Assembly: GCA_021464245.1 (NCBI GenBank)
Contig: JADCRB010000016.1
Span: 1,622,348 to 1,686,347, forward strand
DNA: 64,000 nt
Reading direction: 5' to 3'
DNA from: Carallia brachiata
Taxonomy: Eukaryota > Streptophyta > Magnoliopsida > Malpighiales > Rhizophoraceae
In this document: piece after piece, positions 1 to 10,474 of the stretch
How the letters are laid out: each line of letters opens with the position of its first letter
How positions within the stretch are numbered: the stretch's first letter is position 1
Translations under genes and position numbers: made by a program
Notes under the pieces: model-generated
The model's input: only the letters and a program-made list of their open reading frames with translations
Told to the model about the DNA's origin: nothing
Database searches by the model: none

Positions 1-665
1 AAGTGTGTTTTATTTTATCTTATAAGAGAATTTACTTTAACTTATTTGCACAAATATGAGAACGAATTTTACTTTAAAAAATGAAATTATTATACAATTT
101 AAAATAATTCTTTCATATTCTAATCTACCTTCTCTCTTGTTCCAACAAGACGAAGAAGATGAAGAAAAAACATAAAAATGAAGTTAATAAAAGGAGAAGA
201 GTCCAGCAACAACTAGAGAGGGAAGAGATGCTAGTGGCGGCAATAATTGCAGAAGATAGGTACAATTACGATTAAAGATTATTAAAATTAGGGTGCAATT
301 ATATTAGCACTAATACACTAAATCTTACGAAAATTTTGAGATTAAATGTGTTTGGGTAAGAATAATCTTATGATAGGTGACCTTTTGGGAATTTCTTACC
401 CCTCCGTTTAATAGACAAAAACAAAAAAAAAACAAAAACGAAAGATTACTAAAATGGGCTAAGGACTGATTGTTGAAACATGCCGAAGTAATTAAGTAGG
501 TTAGTGTTAATTGTTAAAATTGTCTCTTTTAATTTATTAGATAATTATTCTATAATAATGGATAACATAATAAATTAAAAAACAGAGAGAGACGGAGACA
601 AGATGTGGACAAGGCTAGAGCAGGGATAGTGAATATCGTACTTGTCATCATTTCTGTTGAAATAG
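1..665. other. AT-rich spacer, no gene seen
   Basis: Only short random ORFs and A/T runs are visible. The right edge abuts the A-tail of the LINE fragment that lies on the minus strand. Confidence 0.6.
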
Positions 666-2285
666 TTTTTTTTGACAAAGAAAAATACATAATATCATTA
701 ATAACAGTCCGAACATAACAGATTAGAGAGTTCTCTTGGAGGGTTGGACACCCAGTCCAAGGGACAGAAACCCCCTTTAGACTGTCTAGCAACCCAGTCC
801 GCAACCATATTAGCCTGTCTACTAATATACGACAAAATACAATGAGGAAATTGAGACAAAAGACACTTAATATCCTGCAAAATGGGAGCTATTTCCCAGG
901 GCCATACATTAACAGGACAAGACATGGCCTCGTACACCAACTTAGAATCCGTCTCCACAATAGAAGGTGTTGGAAAAAGCCTTGAAGCCAGCTGTAAAGC
1001 CATCAATACTGCATATGCCTCAGCTTGTAAAGGAGATCTAGCCTTCATTGCCTTAATTCGTCCATCAATGACTTTTCCTCTAGAATCTCTACACACGACC
1101 GCTGTCCCAGCTCTGCAGCTAGCAGCATCAAAAGCCGCATCACAGTTAAGCTTGTACGAGTCTCTAACCGGCGGTACCCATCTAGCATCTTGTGCCACAT
1201 TTTGTGAAACCACCAGCTCCTTATGCACAAATTGGAGCTCCATAATTGATTGACGGATACGATTCAAAGTGAGGGACGGATCAGCCTTCTTTTGTTCAAA
1301 AATGAATTCATTCCTTGTTCTCCAAATCTGCCAGCAATAAATAGCCACAAGAGGAAGCATATGGAAAAGTCCCCTTTCTTTGAAAAGAAAATTAATATCT
1401 TCCCACCACACTGCAAAGGAAGGGAAACCATGTAAACTTGGAATGTATCCAAGTTGACCACCCATCCACGTAGCACGAGCATGTGGGCACATAAAAAGCA
1501 AGTGCTCAATTGACTCTCGCCCATTTCCACAAAGAAAGCAATTGTCAGTATGTATGACTTTCCTCAGACATAACTTTTCCTGTGTAGGAAGATTATTGTG
1601 CATGGCTCTCCAAATAAAATGTCGGATCTTAGGTGGGCAATCAAGGTGTCCCAAAACTCTCCAAGTCTTCGGCCTGATAGTGTGAGAGTGGCTTTGCTGC
1701 TGTTGACAGCACCTTTTCTGGAACAATAAGTGGTAGCCAGACTTAACAGTGTAATTTCCTCTTGTGTCAAAATGCCATATCATTGAGTCTGGCATTGGTT
1801 CCATGCTGAGGGGGATATTTGTGATAGCTTGAACTTCTTCAGTGGAAAAAAGATTCTGGAGCTTTGGGATATCCCACTGACCATTCTGCTGACTAAAGAG
1901 ATCCTTAACCAAGTGGCAAATAGTATTAGCTGGTCTCTGAGAAAGCACTTTGAAACTCGGTATGTCTGGAACCCACGGTTCATCCCAAATTGGCACTGTA
2001 CACCCATCCCCAATCATCCATCTTACTCCCATTTGCAAGAGTTCTCTTGCTTGCAACAAACTCCTCCAACTCCACGAAGCTTGATTTGGACGGCCAGTAG
2101 TGAGAAAAGAAGATGCAGAAAAATACCTGCCTTTTAACACTTGCACCCATAGTTTAGACGGCTCATGGATCACTCGCCATGCTTGCTTAGCGAGTAAGGC
2201 CATATTGAAAGTAGCCAAATCCCGAAAACCCATCCCACCATCTCCAATCGGCCTTGTAAGTGACTTCCAGCTAGTTATGTAAGAA
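666..2285 (-). mobile_element. 5'-truncated LINE (non-LTR retrotransposon), zf-RVT and RNase H part
   Basis: A minus-strand LINE fragment. It starts abruptly inside the C-terminal part of the reverse transcriptase region: the open frame runs upstream of the first Met at 2233 to about 2285 and reads into a Gly-Asp-Gly-Gly-Met-Gly-Phe-Arg motif typical of plant LINE polymerases. It ends just after the ORF in an A-tail, seen as eight T on the plus strand at 666-673. Loss of the 5' part fits incomplete target-primed reverse transcription. I could not find a convincing target-site duplication. The endonuclease and the RT palm are absent, so the copy cannot move on its own. Confidence 0.85.
698..2233 (-). 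CDS. LINE-derived zf-RVT plus RNase H protein (partial polyprotein)
   Basis: An uninterrupted 511-codon frame, of the kind often annotated in plants as 'putative ribonuclease H protein'. In order: a Trp-rich segment following the RT domain (residues 1-90); a zf-RVT domain (about 160-255) with C232, C235, H244 and C249 as likely zinc ligands; and an RNase H type I domain (about 360-485). The four acidic RNase H residues are all present: D365 in NCDAAFDA, E405 in QAEAYAV, D429 in ETDSKLV and D479 in VADW. RNase H would degrade the RNA strand of the RNA:DNA hybrid during LINE integration. With no palm or endonuclease domain this is a remnant, yet it has no stop or frameshift, so the insertion is either recent or still under constraint. 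The first Met is arbitrary, since homology continues upstream. Confidence 0.85.
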   Translation of the reverse strand: MGFRDLATFNMALLAKQAWRVIHEPSKLWVQVLKGRYFSASSFLTTGRPNQASWSWRSLLQARELLQMGVRWMIGDGCTVPIWDEPWVPDIPSFKVLSQRPANTICHLVKDLFSQQNGQWDIPKLQNLFSTEEVQAITNIPLSMEPMPDSMIWHFDTRGNYTVKSGYHLLFQKRCCQQQQSHSHTIRPKTWRVLGHLDCPPKIRHFIWRAMHNNLPTQEKLCLRKVIHTDNCFLCGNGRESIEHLLFMCPHARATWMGGQLGYIPSLHGFPSFAVWWEDINFLFKERGLFHMLPLVAIYCWQIWRTRNEFIFEQKKADPSLTLNRIRQSIMELQFVHKELVVSQNVAQDARWVPPVRDSYKLNCDAAFDAASCRAGTAVVCRDSRGKVIDGRIKAMKARSPLQAEAYAVLMALQLASRLFPTPSIVETDSKLVYEAMSCPVNVWPWEIAPILQDIKCLLSQFPHCILSYISRQANMVADWVARQSKGGFCPLDWVSNPPRELSNLLCSDCY

Positions 2286-3071
2286 TATATCCGAATGTGA
2301 ATTCAAACTTTTGCCACTTCACATTATTTGGGGAACTTTTTGAGTAACTGATGAATTTCTTTTTTTTTTCTTTTTTGTGGAACAAGTTTTTTGAGTAACT
2401 GATTGTAATTTAACCGAAAATGGGTTTGCCATACTATATGTTTTGATATTGTATTTTGTTTTTGTTTTTAGAGGACTAATGTGTATCACTCAACAACTAT
2501 TTTATTAGTTTTATCTAATGCCTTTTCATTTGTCAATTTCTTGTTTTAACTGCTCACTAAGATGCCGATCTGCAGCCATTTTGTCAGCCAAATGAGTCCG
2601 ACCATCAATAAAGATAAGTGTATCTTTTGCATTCACTTGGTTGCATAAAATCTCATTTCACTTTCTTTCTCATACACTAAATAATTAAATCTTTTTTTAG
2701 TAATGAGTCATAATTTAATTAGAATTAAAATTAATTTTAAGACAAAAAAAATTAAATTTAAATTGTAATCGTAACTAATTAATAAAAAATAAATAAGTCT
2801 ATATAGTGCATCCACTTCGTAGCTTTTCCATTAATCTAGGCCCATGTATGGTTAGAATTGGACGGCAGTTCAGGTTGCTTTCATTTAATTTGCCGGTGTC
2901 GTTCATCCTTTTGCGTCAGCTTCGACGGTTTGACTCTTTTGATTTTATCCTCACTTTTTTACTATGTCTGTCTCTGTTTCACCAAGTCCATTGTGCATAT
3001 TAAAAATTTTTTTTTTACAACTACGGAAGGTTCTAAAAGATTCTAGAGCTAAGTTTTTAACTTTGAGATTA
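2286..3071. other. AT-rich spacer
   Basis: No gene is recognised. A 16-bp direct duplication (tttttgagtaactgat) lies around 2338 and 2389, separated by a T-rich run. The short ORFs at 2806-3046 show no recognisable domain. Confidence 0.5.
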
Positions 3072-3429
3072 AGGGTGTGTTTGTTGTACGATAAAAAGGG
3101 AGGAAAAAAATATAATCATTAATATGTACTTTTCTTTCTTACATTTTTTTTCTCATTTTTACACAATTTCAAGTAATTTTATTTTCTCTCCACTTTTCTC
3201 TTATAAATTACTATTTATTTTTTCTTTCACTATACTTTCTTTCTCGTCATTTTTCTATCACTCTAAATAATTTTATTTTCTCTTCACTTTTTCTCTTATA
3301 AATTATTATTCACTTTTTATTTCACTGTACTTTTGTTCTCTTCACTTTCTCCACCACTCCAAATAATTTTATTTTCTTTTCTTTTCTCCTTCTTTCCTCA
3401 CCCTTTCACTCACTCTAAACACAACGTAA
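3072..3429. repeat. Pyrimidine-rich MITE-like repeat, copy 1
   Basis: Begins with gggtgtgtttgttg and ends with ctctaaacacaacg, which are imperfect inverted ends. The interior is strongly C/T-rich on the plus strand and holds about three 95-bp subunits, each with 'aataattttattttct' followed by 'cttataaatta'. Similar sequences occur at 26.1, 34.5 and 56.6 kb. No coding capacity. Confidence 0.45.
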
Positions 3430-5508
3430 GCGTTTGACTTTTATTAAAATAAAATAGTGGAGTTCAATTTATGATGCATCACATAACGTAAGAAATACTC
3501 TAATCAATCAATTACTTTACACTTTTTTTTAGAAATAAAATTAGAGTGTTCCATAACAAGACTTAAATACTATCACTACATGTTCATTTTTATCCAAAAA
3601 AAAATTCTTTTCTATTAAATGATGGAACGCATTTTACAATTTACATATTTTATATTAGTATATATAAACATAATAATATAAAACATAATATAATAAAAAA
3701 CTATCCATATATAAGGGTAGTCTAAAATATTATTATTAAAGGTGAGTCTATAAACCTAAGTACCACTGGACTGGGCTGGGTTAGATTTATAGACTCCCCT
3801 TTTATAATATATTTCTTAACTTTGTTTTTGACCGGAGATGCTAGTGGTCGTCGTCCATGTAGTCGTGCTATTTCCTGACCAAGAAATGCACAGTTTAATG
3901 TCATCGTCAGTCATACAAGTTAATACATCAAACTCTTATAAACTCATATAAATAGAATCAAATTAAATTGAAATTGAAGGTTAATCAAAATCAAAACTGA
4001 AATTAAAATTAAAATCGAAATTAGAATCAAAACTAGAATTACAACGAGAACAGAAATTGTCAATTAAACGAAATCAAAACCTAACTGCCCAAAGGGCAAT
4101 TCGGTTAAAATTCAAGCTATCTTAGGATAGAACCGGCAATTATCGCAATGTGATATAGTTAAAACTATGCATATGCAAGAAGTGAGGTCATTTGGTCAAC
4201 CTAGTATAGTGGGTCAATTTTGGTGCCCTTCAAATTCAAAGTGTGCCACATAAATTAAGAAATGTACGACATAGAGCAAAAGTAAAATTGATTAGGTAAC
4301 GAATCAAATTGTCATGAATCAGATATCAGATAATAAAGAGTGGCCGTCCATTAGCAAGACTTGTGCCAAAGAAAATTTGCAAGGCTGTAACAGCAAATTT
4401 AATAAGCAAATTGATTAAATGGAAAGAAAAGACGAAAAAGACATACAATTTATGAAAGTGTAGCACACGATTTCGCTGTCACTACTCAAATGGTAGAATC
4501 TTTTTATGAGAAAAATTGAATTAATATGTCAAAGAGTAGACTCGTGAAAATAGTGATTGACATCTCAATAATATCCTTTTTTAAGAGAAAAAAAAAAAAG
4601 TGGGCTACTCAGAAGACATTTATGTTTTGTTCCCGCAAACCCTTTTGTGTTATGGCAGTGGGAAAAATGGTGTCCCTATGGGAGATGAAGTCCACTGTTA
4701 GAAACTACAAGCGTACAGCACCAAATTTACAATTTAGTCAATGAGACGGCGTAGACTCCGACCTTCTTGCTCATCATCTATTACGTATTCAGTAGATATA
4801 TTTATATTTTAGGCTTCATTACCAAGACATATGTGTTGTCTTAATGTGAAAAAGACGTGTGAGATAATATTTTAGTTAGTTGTGATCATACGGAATTTTT
4901 TTTTTTAAACAGTTGTGATCATATGTTTTTTTTTTTAACTCAATCATATGTTAAATTAATTGTAAACGTTGCAATCAACAGTGATAATAAAGTAATAATA
5001 TGTTAAAAAAAGTAATATTAAAGTGACAAAATAATTGCAATAGAGCTATAAAACATGAAAAATGTTTTACAATTTTTTAAGATTTAACTTTTTTAATAAT
5101 GTGGTAAAGTGTTTTTGATAATTTTACTTTATTTTTTAAAATTAAAATCTAACTAAATTTAATGTTAATTTAAAATTTAAAAACTTTGTGTAAAATTTTG
5201 GTAAAAAGCCTTTTATAATATTTATCTTTATTTTAATAATTTTTATGGGTCTGCCTCTATATAACATTTTACTTTGTCATTTAAGTAAAAACTTGTAGGA
5301 TGGGCCTTTTGTCGTACTTAACATACACACGTAATAAAATAACAATTTCTATTAAAATAATGGCATGCGTTTACTTGAAAAAAGACCCTTGCTTGAACTA
5401 TAAATCTTAGTTAGTATGCTCTTTTTAATTAAACGTGTATAGTATGTTCAACAAGAAGTGTGTCCAAGTAATTTTTTTTTTTATTATTTTTGGTCCATTA
5501 CAAAGTTT
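3430..5508. other. AT-rich spacer
   Basis: Nothing identifiable. The ORF at 4526-4744 has no recognisable domain and spans a poly-A run, so I do not call it a gene. Confidence 0.5.
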
Positions 5509-5640
5509 ATTGAATTGTGAGTTATATAATAAGAATAATTCTTTTTTCTCATAAATTTAATATCTTTCTTAAAATTTGAATCTAAAACTTTTAAAATAAA
5601 AATTTTAATTTTAATTACTATAATGTCATTTCAGAGAGAC
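5509..5640 (-). repeat. SINE-like repeat, family A copy 1
   Basis: Shares a string of blocks with 27,110-27,262: 'tttattgaatt.taagttatataat', 'ctcataaat', 'aaaatttgaa.ctaa', 'aaaataaaa.ttttaatt'. On the minus strand a box-B-like GTTCAAAT segment is visible in the second copy, which suggests tRNA ancestry. Both copies are decayed. Confidence 0.4.
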
Positions 5641-5650
5641 AATAATTTTT

Positions 5651-5778
5651 TTTTTTTTTATAAGTAATTCTATTGAACATTTAGGAAGAAAAAGTGAAGT
5701 TAAGTGAGTTTGAACTCCTCACCTTACTAGTATTAAGAGACACTCCCCTAACTAATTGAGCAAATGCTCAACTCATAT
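5651..5778 (-). mobile_element. tRNA-derived SINE (minus strand)
   Basis: On the minus strand the head reads as a tRNA-like promoter: box A in GCTCAATTAGTTAGGGGAG and box B in GAGTTCAAACTC. The body ends in an A-tail, seen as a T run at 5646-5659 on the plus strand. The candidate target duplication AATAATTTTT lies at 5641-5650 and 5779-5788, partly inside the T run, so its exact edge is uncertain. Confidence 0.55.
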
Positions 5779-5788
5779 AATAATTTTT

Positions 5789-6887
5789 CTTATAGTGGGG
5801 TCCAACTTTTTTTGGTCGTTGCCTCAAGTTTGATCGGCCGGGCCCGCTCACATGTTGTCTCTATCAAGCCCAAGTTCAACTCTAACAAATTATTTTGGGC
5901 ACACCATTGGCCAGCCCATTTATCTCTTCATACATATTTCCTCGTCAATTGTTAACTACTCTGCCACGCGGCCCGCACCTCTATTAGGGAAGAATTAAGG
6001 ATTACAATTTAAACTGTATTATTTTAAGTAATTATTAGTCTTATTGATTGGAATATAGTTAAAAGTTTACTTCTACTATACTCCATTTTCCTTCTTTCTT
6101 ATATGGGTTTAATTCTTCCTAAGACTAAAGAAAAAAAAAATTTAGAACAACATTTTGATCAAAAAGAATAATTTACAACAGCATAAAATTTTTTGTTTGG
6201 CATTTGGACTTCCACGTATTTAGTTTGTCCACAAGACTAGAAGTACCAATTAGCTTGGTTAGCTTATGCATGTAAAAAAAAAACGAAAGTTGAAAATAAT
6301 TAATTTGGCTACCTTATCTTAGTTAGCTTATAATAGTAAAAAGAGTTTTTAAACAACATTATTATAAATAGATTTTCTTGTGGTTGAATTCATAAGATGC
6401 TAATTATACGATTTGGGGTTCAAATTACAACTACTTAGTTATTTTTGCTATATGGTAGTACATAATATAAAATTAAACACGTGGGTTGGACGAAATTGAC
6501 CCAAAATCTCCTTCTAAGTCTAGTGTTTTTCTTTTTATGCTAAAAAAAGAGGTATATTACGTCGATATAAAATAATATTGCATATTTCATATTCAGTAAT
6601 TTTCATAACTTTTTTACTATATATATGGGTGTGTGTTCTTATTTAAATCAATAATTATCATTATTATTAGTTGTACATTTATATTCATTGAATTCATGAA
6701 CACTATTATTGAGTGCATTCTGCTGATGAAAATTAAAATCCACATTATAAATTTCCTCAAAAAATTAAACCACAGACAGATTAGATATACGAACATATTA
6801 TTTTTTTAATCCTTTTTTCTTGTTTTATTTTCTGTTTTTTTTTTCTTTCAGTGAACTATCTAGTATTACTTTTAAATTTGTGTGTGC
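5789..6887. other. AT-rich spacer
   Basis: No gene seen. A box-B-like GGGGTTCAAATTAC at about 6414, with tRNA-like sequence upstream, may be a very decayed SINE. Confidence 0.4.
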
Positions 6888-7175
6888 AATGCTAAATTTT
6901 TATCTCCTGATCTATCAAATATATTATAAAATTATTGCTTATTGTATTGCCATTAAAATATTTGATTTTTCGATGCTCCAAATGAAAAGTTGTTGTCATT
7001 TCTTCAGATCGATTGGCCATTTGGTCTATTTATGGAATGCTAAATTTTTATCTCCTGCTCTATCAATCAAATAAATTAAATTCTTTATTGTATTGCCATC
7101 AAAAGATTAGATTTTTAGATACACTCCAAATGAAAATTTGTTGTCATATTCTCGGATCGATTGGCCTATTTATGA
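6888..7175. repeat. 148-bp imperfect tandem duplication
   Basis: Unit 1 (6888-7035) and unit 2 (7036 to about 7175) both start with aatgctaaatttttatctcc. They share 'tattgtattgccat', 'ctccaaatgaaaa.ttgttgtcat' and 'gatcgattggcc..tttatg'. Small indels separate the copies. No coding function is apparent. Confidence 0.8.
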
Positions 7176-7514
7176 AGTCGCCTTATCCATATTGGGAATT
7201 TTATAATGTCGTCCAATTTGACTCTCCTGTCTTTATCTCTCACATTTAGTCAAAGCAAGTCGCCACTGAGATTTTGAATCAATCTGATGCCAGAGTTTCA
7301 GTCAAAGTGAAAAATTAAAGAATTAAGTTCAATCTAACCTAAGGGATCCAGAAATATTTGTCAATAGAGATAAAATAAAATCCACTTGCACATAAAAAAA
7401 GTAACAAAAATAACGACTTGAAGATGAAATAATTTTTTAGTGCAGACAAAATGAAAATTCCAGTTAGGACAAAACTTAAATTTGGCAGAGCAACAGTATA
7501 GAACCTGCCCAAAC

Positions 7515-7539
7515 TATATATATATATATATATATATAT
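7515..7539. repeat. (TA)n microsatellite
   Basis: About 12 uninterrupted TA units. Confidence 0.95.
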
Positions 7540-7654
7540 GGGGGCAATATGGGCCACTTAAGGCTTCTTAAATATATGTGCATCCGCTTGGCCTTCATCC
7601 ATATTAATTCTTGAATAAAATTAATAAGTCACAATGAATTAATCTATCAGTTTA

Positions 7655-8592
7655 GGGTTGTCAGAACTGAATCGGTTATTAAACTGAAAAACTTAGAAAT
7701 TCAAGGTTCAAATGGAATTGAACCAGTAAAACCAATATTTAATATTAAATATATAAAGAATTTAATATTTGTATATATTTTATAAAAATTGATGGTTAAA
7801 ATGTAATGATATAAAATATAAGTGTTATACATATTATAAAATTGAGAGATATAACCTATACTTAATTTATAATTTGACATATGATAAAATTAAAATATTA
7901 ATTAATATATTGATTAGAGATACGTAATTAAGGACAAAGTAATTTAATATAAATTAAAATTTATTAAATAATATGTTGATAGAGATTTAATGATAGGTTT
8001 TGTAAACATTAACATGATATTTAATAGAGTTAATTAAGCATAATGTGTGAGTGCCAGATTTTTATTTTGTGGAAAAGAGAAACATCTTGTCTATCAATAC
8101 ACAAAATTTTTTTAATGTTAAGTTATAGCATTAAAATATTTGCAAGAAAAAAAAAGTTAATTCATATATTTAACAACAAAAGAGGTTTTTAACAACAAAA
8201 GATGTTTTTAAAAGTATCAATTAACTAGAAGAATTTGGAAAGAAAAAAATCAATAAAGCACAGAAAATGAGATGGCTCGAGCCACTAAGTGTTAAAATAA
8301 GTTAATTGTCACTCTATGGATAAGTGAAAGGAATTGGAGCAGCGGTTTAGATACCAAGGAAGTGCAAGAGAGCTCAAGAGTTTGATTCTGCAACGCAAAA
8401 GGTTTTCTGGGTATATTTTCTTAGAATCCAGAGACACGTGGCACACAGATAACATGCCACATCATAAATGAGAAATTGACCAGTCCGAAAAAATTTGAAC
8501 TGGTTCACTAATTTGCGGTACCAAATATTAGGTCAATTCTCAATTTAATTGGTGGGATCGGTTAGTTCAGTCCGATTTTCACAATACTAATC
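7655..8592. repeat. Possible decayed MULE-like non-autonomous element
   Basis: The left end reads ttgtcagaactgaatcggtt. The right end, on the opposite strand, reads ttgtgaaaatcggactgaac. Such ends resemble the TGTCAAAA...CGG termini of plant Mutator-like MITEs. No clear 9-bp target duplication is visible and the interior is AT-rich and non-coding, so the call is tentative. Confidence 0.3.
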
Positions 8593-9168
8593 AATTCTTC
8601 ATATCTTAATGTTTGATAAAGACGAAAATAATTAGATCTAACTTATACCTAATCTCAAAAGTTGACTATCCCATAGAAAACCAAAATTGATGGTCAAACA
8701 TTGATTCAACTCCCTAATAATGTTTGGATCCTTCACGCACCCTCTCAAACCAAGTCCCAGTTAAAAGATTGGAAGCAAACGGGAAATGCTTGTTAGAAAT
8801 GAAGGAAAAAAAAACAAAATAAATGTTAAATTTACACCTTTCTTTGGTGTTTTCATTAAACATCGTCTAAATAACAATTACATATCTAGCTCTACGCAGA
8901 AATTCAATTAACTTCTATTCTTTTATTTTCTCTCTTATGTAACAAAGTGACAGACAAAATCAAATGAAATAAGAAGAAAAGTGGTAGATGTATCCAGCTA
9001 AAAAGGGAAGCAGGCCATAACCATCACACCTCCTAATTAACACACCAATACACCACCATTCCAAATTTCCTCAAAGAAGTCCTAAATTTTAAACAAGGGA
9101 GTTTCCAAACACACTCAATGGCCCAAACGCTGAACAAAAATATTCGATCTTGGTCACAGTGTCTCCAG

Positions 9169-9714
9169 TTAGCCCCAAGTTGACCCACCACCATCAGCTC
9201 CCAACAAACAAGCATAGAGCTCATCAAGTTGCAAAACCTCACCATTCACATCCTCATTATTATTATGCAAGCTAGAGCTACCTCCTCCCTCATCACAAGA
9301 AGAGGAGTTGCAATTAGAAACATTGAGAGGAGGAAGGGGGAAAGGAACTCCTTGGTTGTGCAAAGCAAACAACATTTCCTGAGCCTTCCTCAACTCCTCA
9401 TGGACATGCATGACTTCCCTCTCCAACCTCCTTTTATCAGCCAATGCATCCTCAAGCTTCACTTGGAGTGTGCTGTGGTCAAGTGCCAGGCTCTGTGTCC
9501 TCCACCTGGCTCTCTTGTTCTGGTACCAAATTGCCACTTGTCTTGGTGGCACCCCTAGTTGGCTTGCAAGTTGGAGCTTCAGCTCTGGCTCAAGCTTCTT
9601 TGTTGCTGTGAAGGTTCTCTCTAGGAGCCTCACTTGCTCTTGTGTTAGCCTCTTTTTGTTCATGTGTTTTGGTGGTGGGTGCCTTTGTTGGTTTTGGGTG
9701 TTGAAGAAATCCAT
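9169..9714 (-). CDS. HD-ZIP class I transcription factor, ATHB-52-like
   Basis: A complete, intronless 181-residue frame from the Met at 9714. An in-frame Met at 9777 would add 21 residues, but homology and length favour 9714. The homeodomain spans about residues 18-72, with a third-helix sequence VAIWYQNKRAR (60-70) carrying the DNA-contact residues W63, Q65, N66 and R68. It runs straight into a leucine zipper (heptad positions L76, L83, A90, L97, V104), the arrangement that defines HD-ZIP proteins. There is no START or MEKHLA domain, so it is class I or II. There is no CPSCE motif, and the short length fits class I. The C-terminal tail is Ser/Asn/Gly-rich with an acidic patch and ends in Thr-Trp-Gly. 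Family members are nuclear, bind CAATNATTG palindromes as dimers and act in ABA, light and auxin responses. Y64 replaces the usual Phe. The gene looks intact. Confidence 0.92.
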   Translation of the reverse strand: MDFFNTQNQQRHPPPKHMNKKRLTQEQVRLLERTFTATKKLEPELKLQLASQLGVPPRQVAIWYQNKRARWRTQSLALDHSTLQVKLEDALADKRRLEREVMHVHEELRKAQEMLFALHNQGVPFPLPPLNVSNCNSSSCDEGGGSSSLHNNNEDVNGEVLQLDELYACLLGADGGGSTWG

Positions 9715-9833
9715 ACAAGATGTTTTAGTACTTGAGAAGATGAGAAAGAACTTTGGAAGGCGACGATAATTTTTCAATTGAGATGATGGGGGAAGTTGGA
9801 TTAGAAATTGGTTGTGTTCGTATTCCTGCCTTT

Positions 9834-9842
9834 ATTATATAG
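9834..9842 (-). promoter_or_regulatory. TATA box of the HD-ZIP gene
   Basis: On the minus strand this reads ctatataat, about 120 bp upstream of the chosen ATG. Transcription would begin near 9,800-9,810, giving a leader of roughly 90 nt that would include the upstream Met at 9777. Confidence 0.6.
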
Positions 9843-10043
9843 CGTAAGGGCATTTGAAAATTTTGAGAAAGTGACCCCACTACACCTAAATGCATGAATG
9901 ATTAAATAAATGATTAAATAGATTCAAGTATTTTAGACCTTGAAAGTTTGTGCCCCTAAAAAAAAAAAAAAAACAAAAAGGACTTTAAAAGTTAGTAAAC
10001 GAGCGAGGCGGCTAATTAAATATTCAAGCATGCGCGTGGTCTT

Positions 10044-10049
10044 CACGTG
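10044..10049. promoter_or_regulatory. G-box (CACGTG) upstream of the HD-ZIP gene
   Basis: A perfect palindromic CACGTG about 235 bp upstream of the inferred start site, in a locally GC-rich patch. G-boxes bind bZIP and bHLH factors and act in ABA and light responses. The link to this gene is by position only. Confidence 0.4.
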
Positions 10050-10436
10050 AAGTTGGTCCCACTTGAACAAACAAAAGAAATTATAGTCTCATCCGTTAAA
10101 ATTGAAAATAAGTATTTGCCCAATGTGATCTTAGCAATTTACAGCGCAGCAAAACCAAAAAAGGGGAAAAAAAAAAAAAACTCATTGGCGCTTCCTCGCT
10201 GGCTAAAATATATATATTTTTTTATCCATCAGAACTAATAATCCAACAATAAAAAATAAGAATTAGATCTAAAATTTAATCCTCAATATAAGTGTTGAAG
10301 GCAATGCCTTTCAATCATCCAAGTAAAGTTTGTTGCTAAAAAAAATTTTAAATTTAAAATTTTTTAAATTTGAATGTATTGATTTAGTTGTTGCACAGTT
10401 TTTATATTTTTTAATTTTACTTTTTTTTTCCTTAAA

Positions 10437-10439
<3 letters not shown>

Positions 10440-10471
<32 letters not shown>
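10440..10471. repeat. (TA)n microsatellite
   Basis: About 16 TA units with no interruption. Confidence 0.95.

Positions 10472-10474
<3 letters not shown>

Noticed and set aside
882..1253. A 123-codon plus-strand ORF
   Set aside because: Antisense to the RNase H region of the LINE fragment; no independent motif.
8270..8400. tRNA-like text ('gagcagcggtttagata' and 'agagtttgattctgc')
   Set aside because: Spacing and boxes are poor, no tail or target duplication; neither a tRNA gene nor a clear SINE.
9410..9769. A 119-codon plus-strand ORF and a 109-codon one at 9,229-9,558
   Set aside because: Both are antisense shadows of the HD-ZIP gene; the minus strand carries the conserved homeodomain and zipper.
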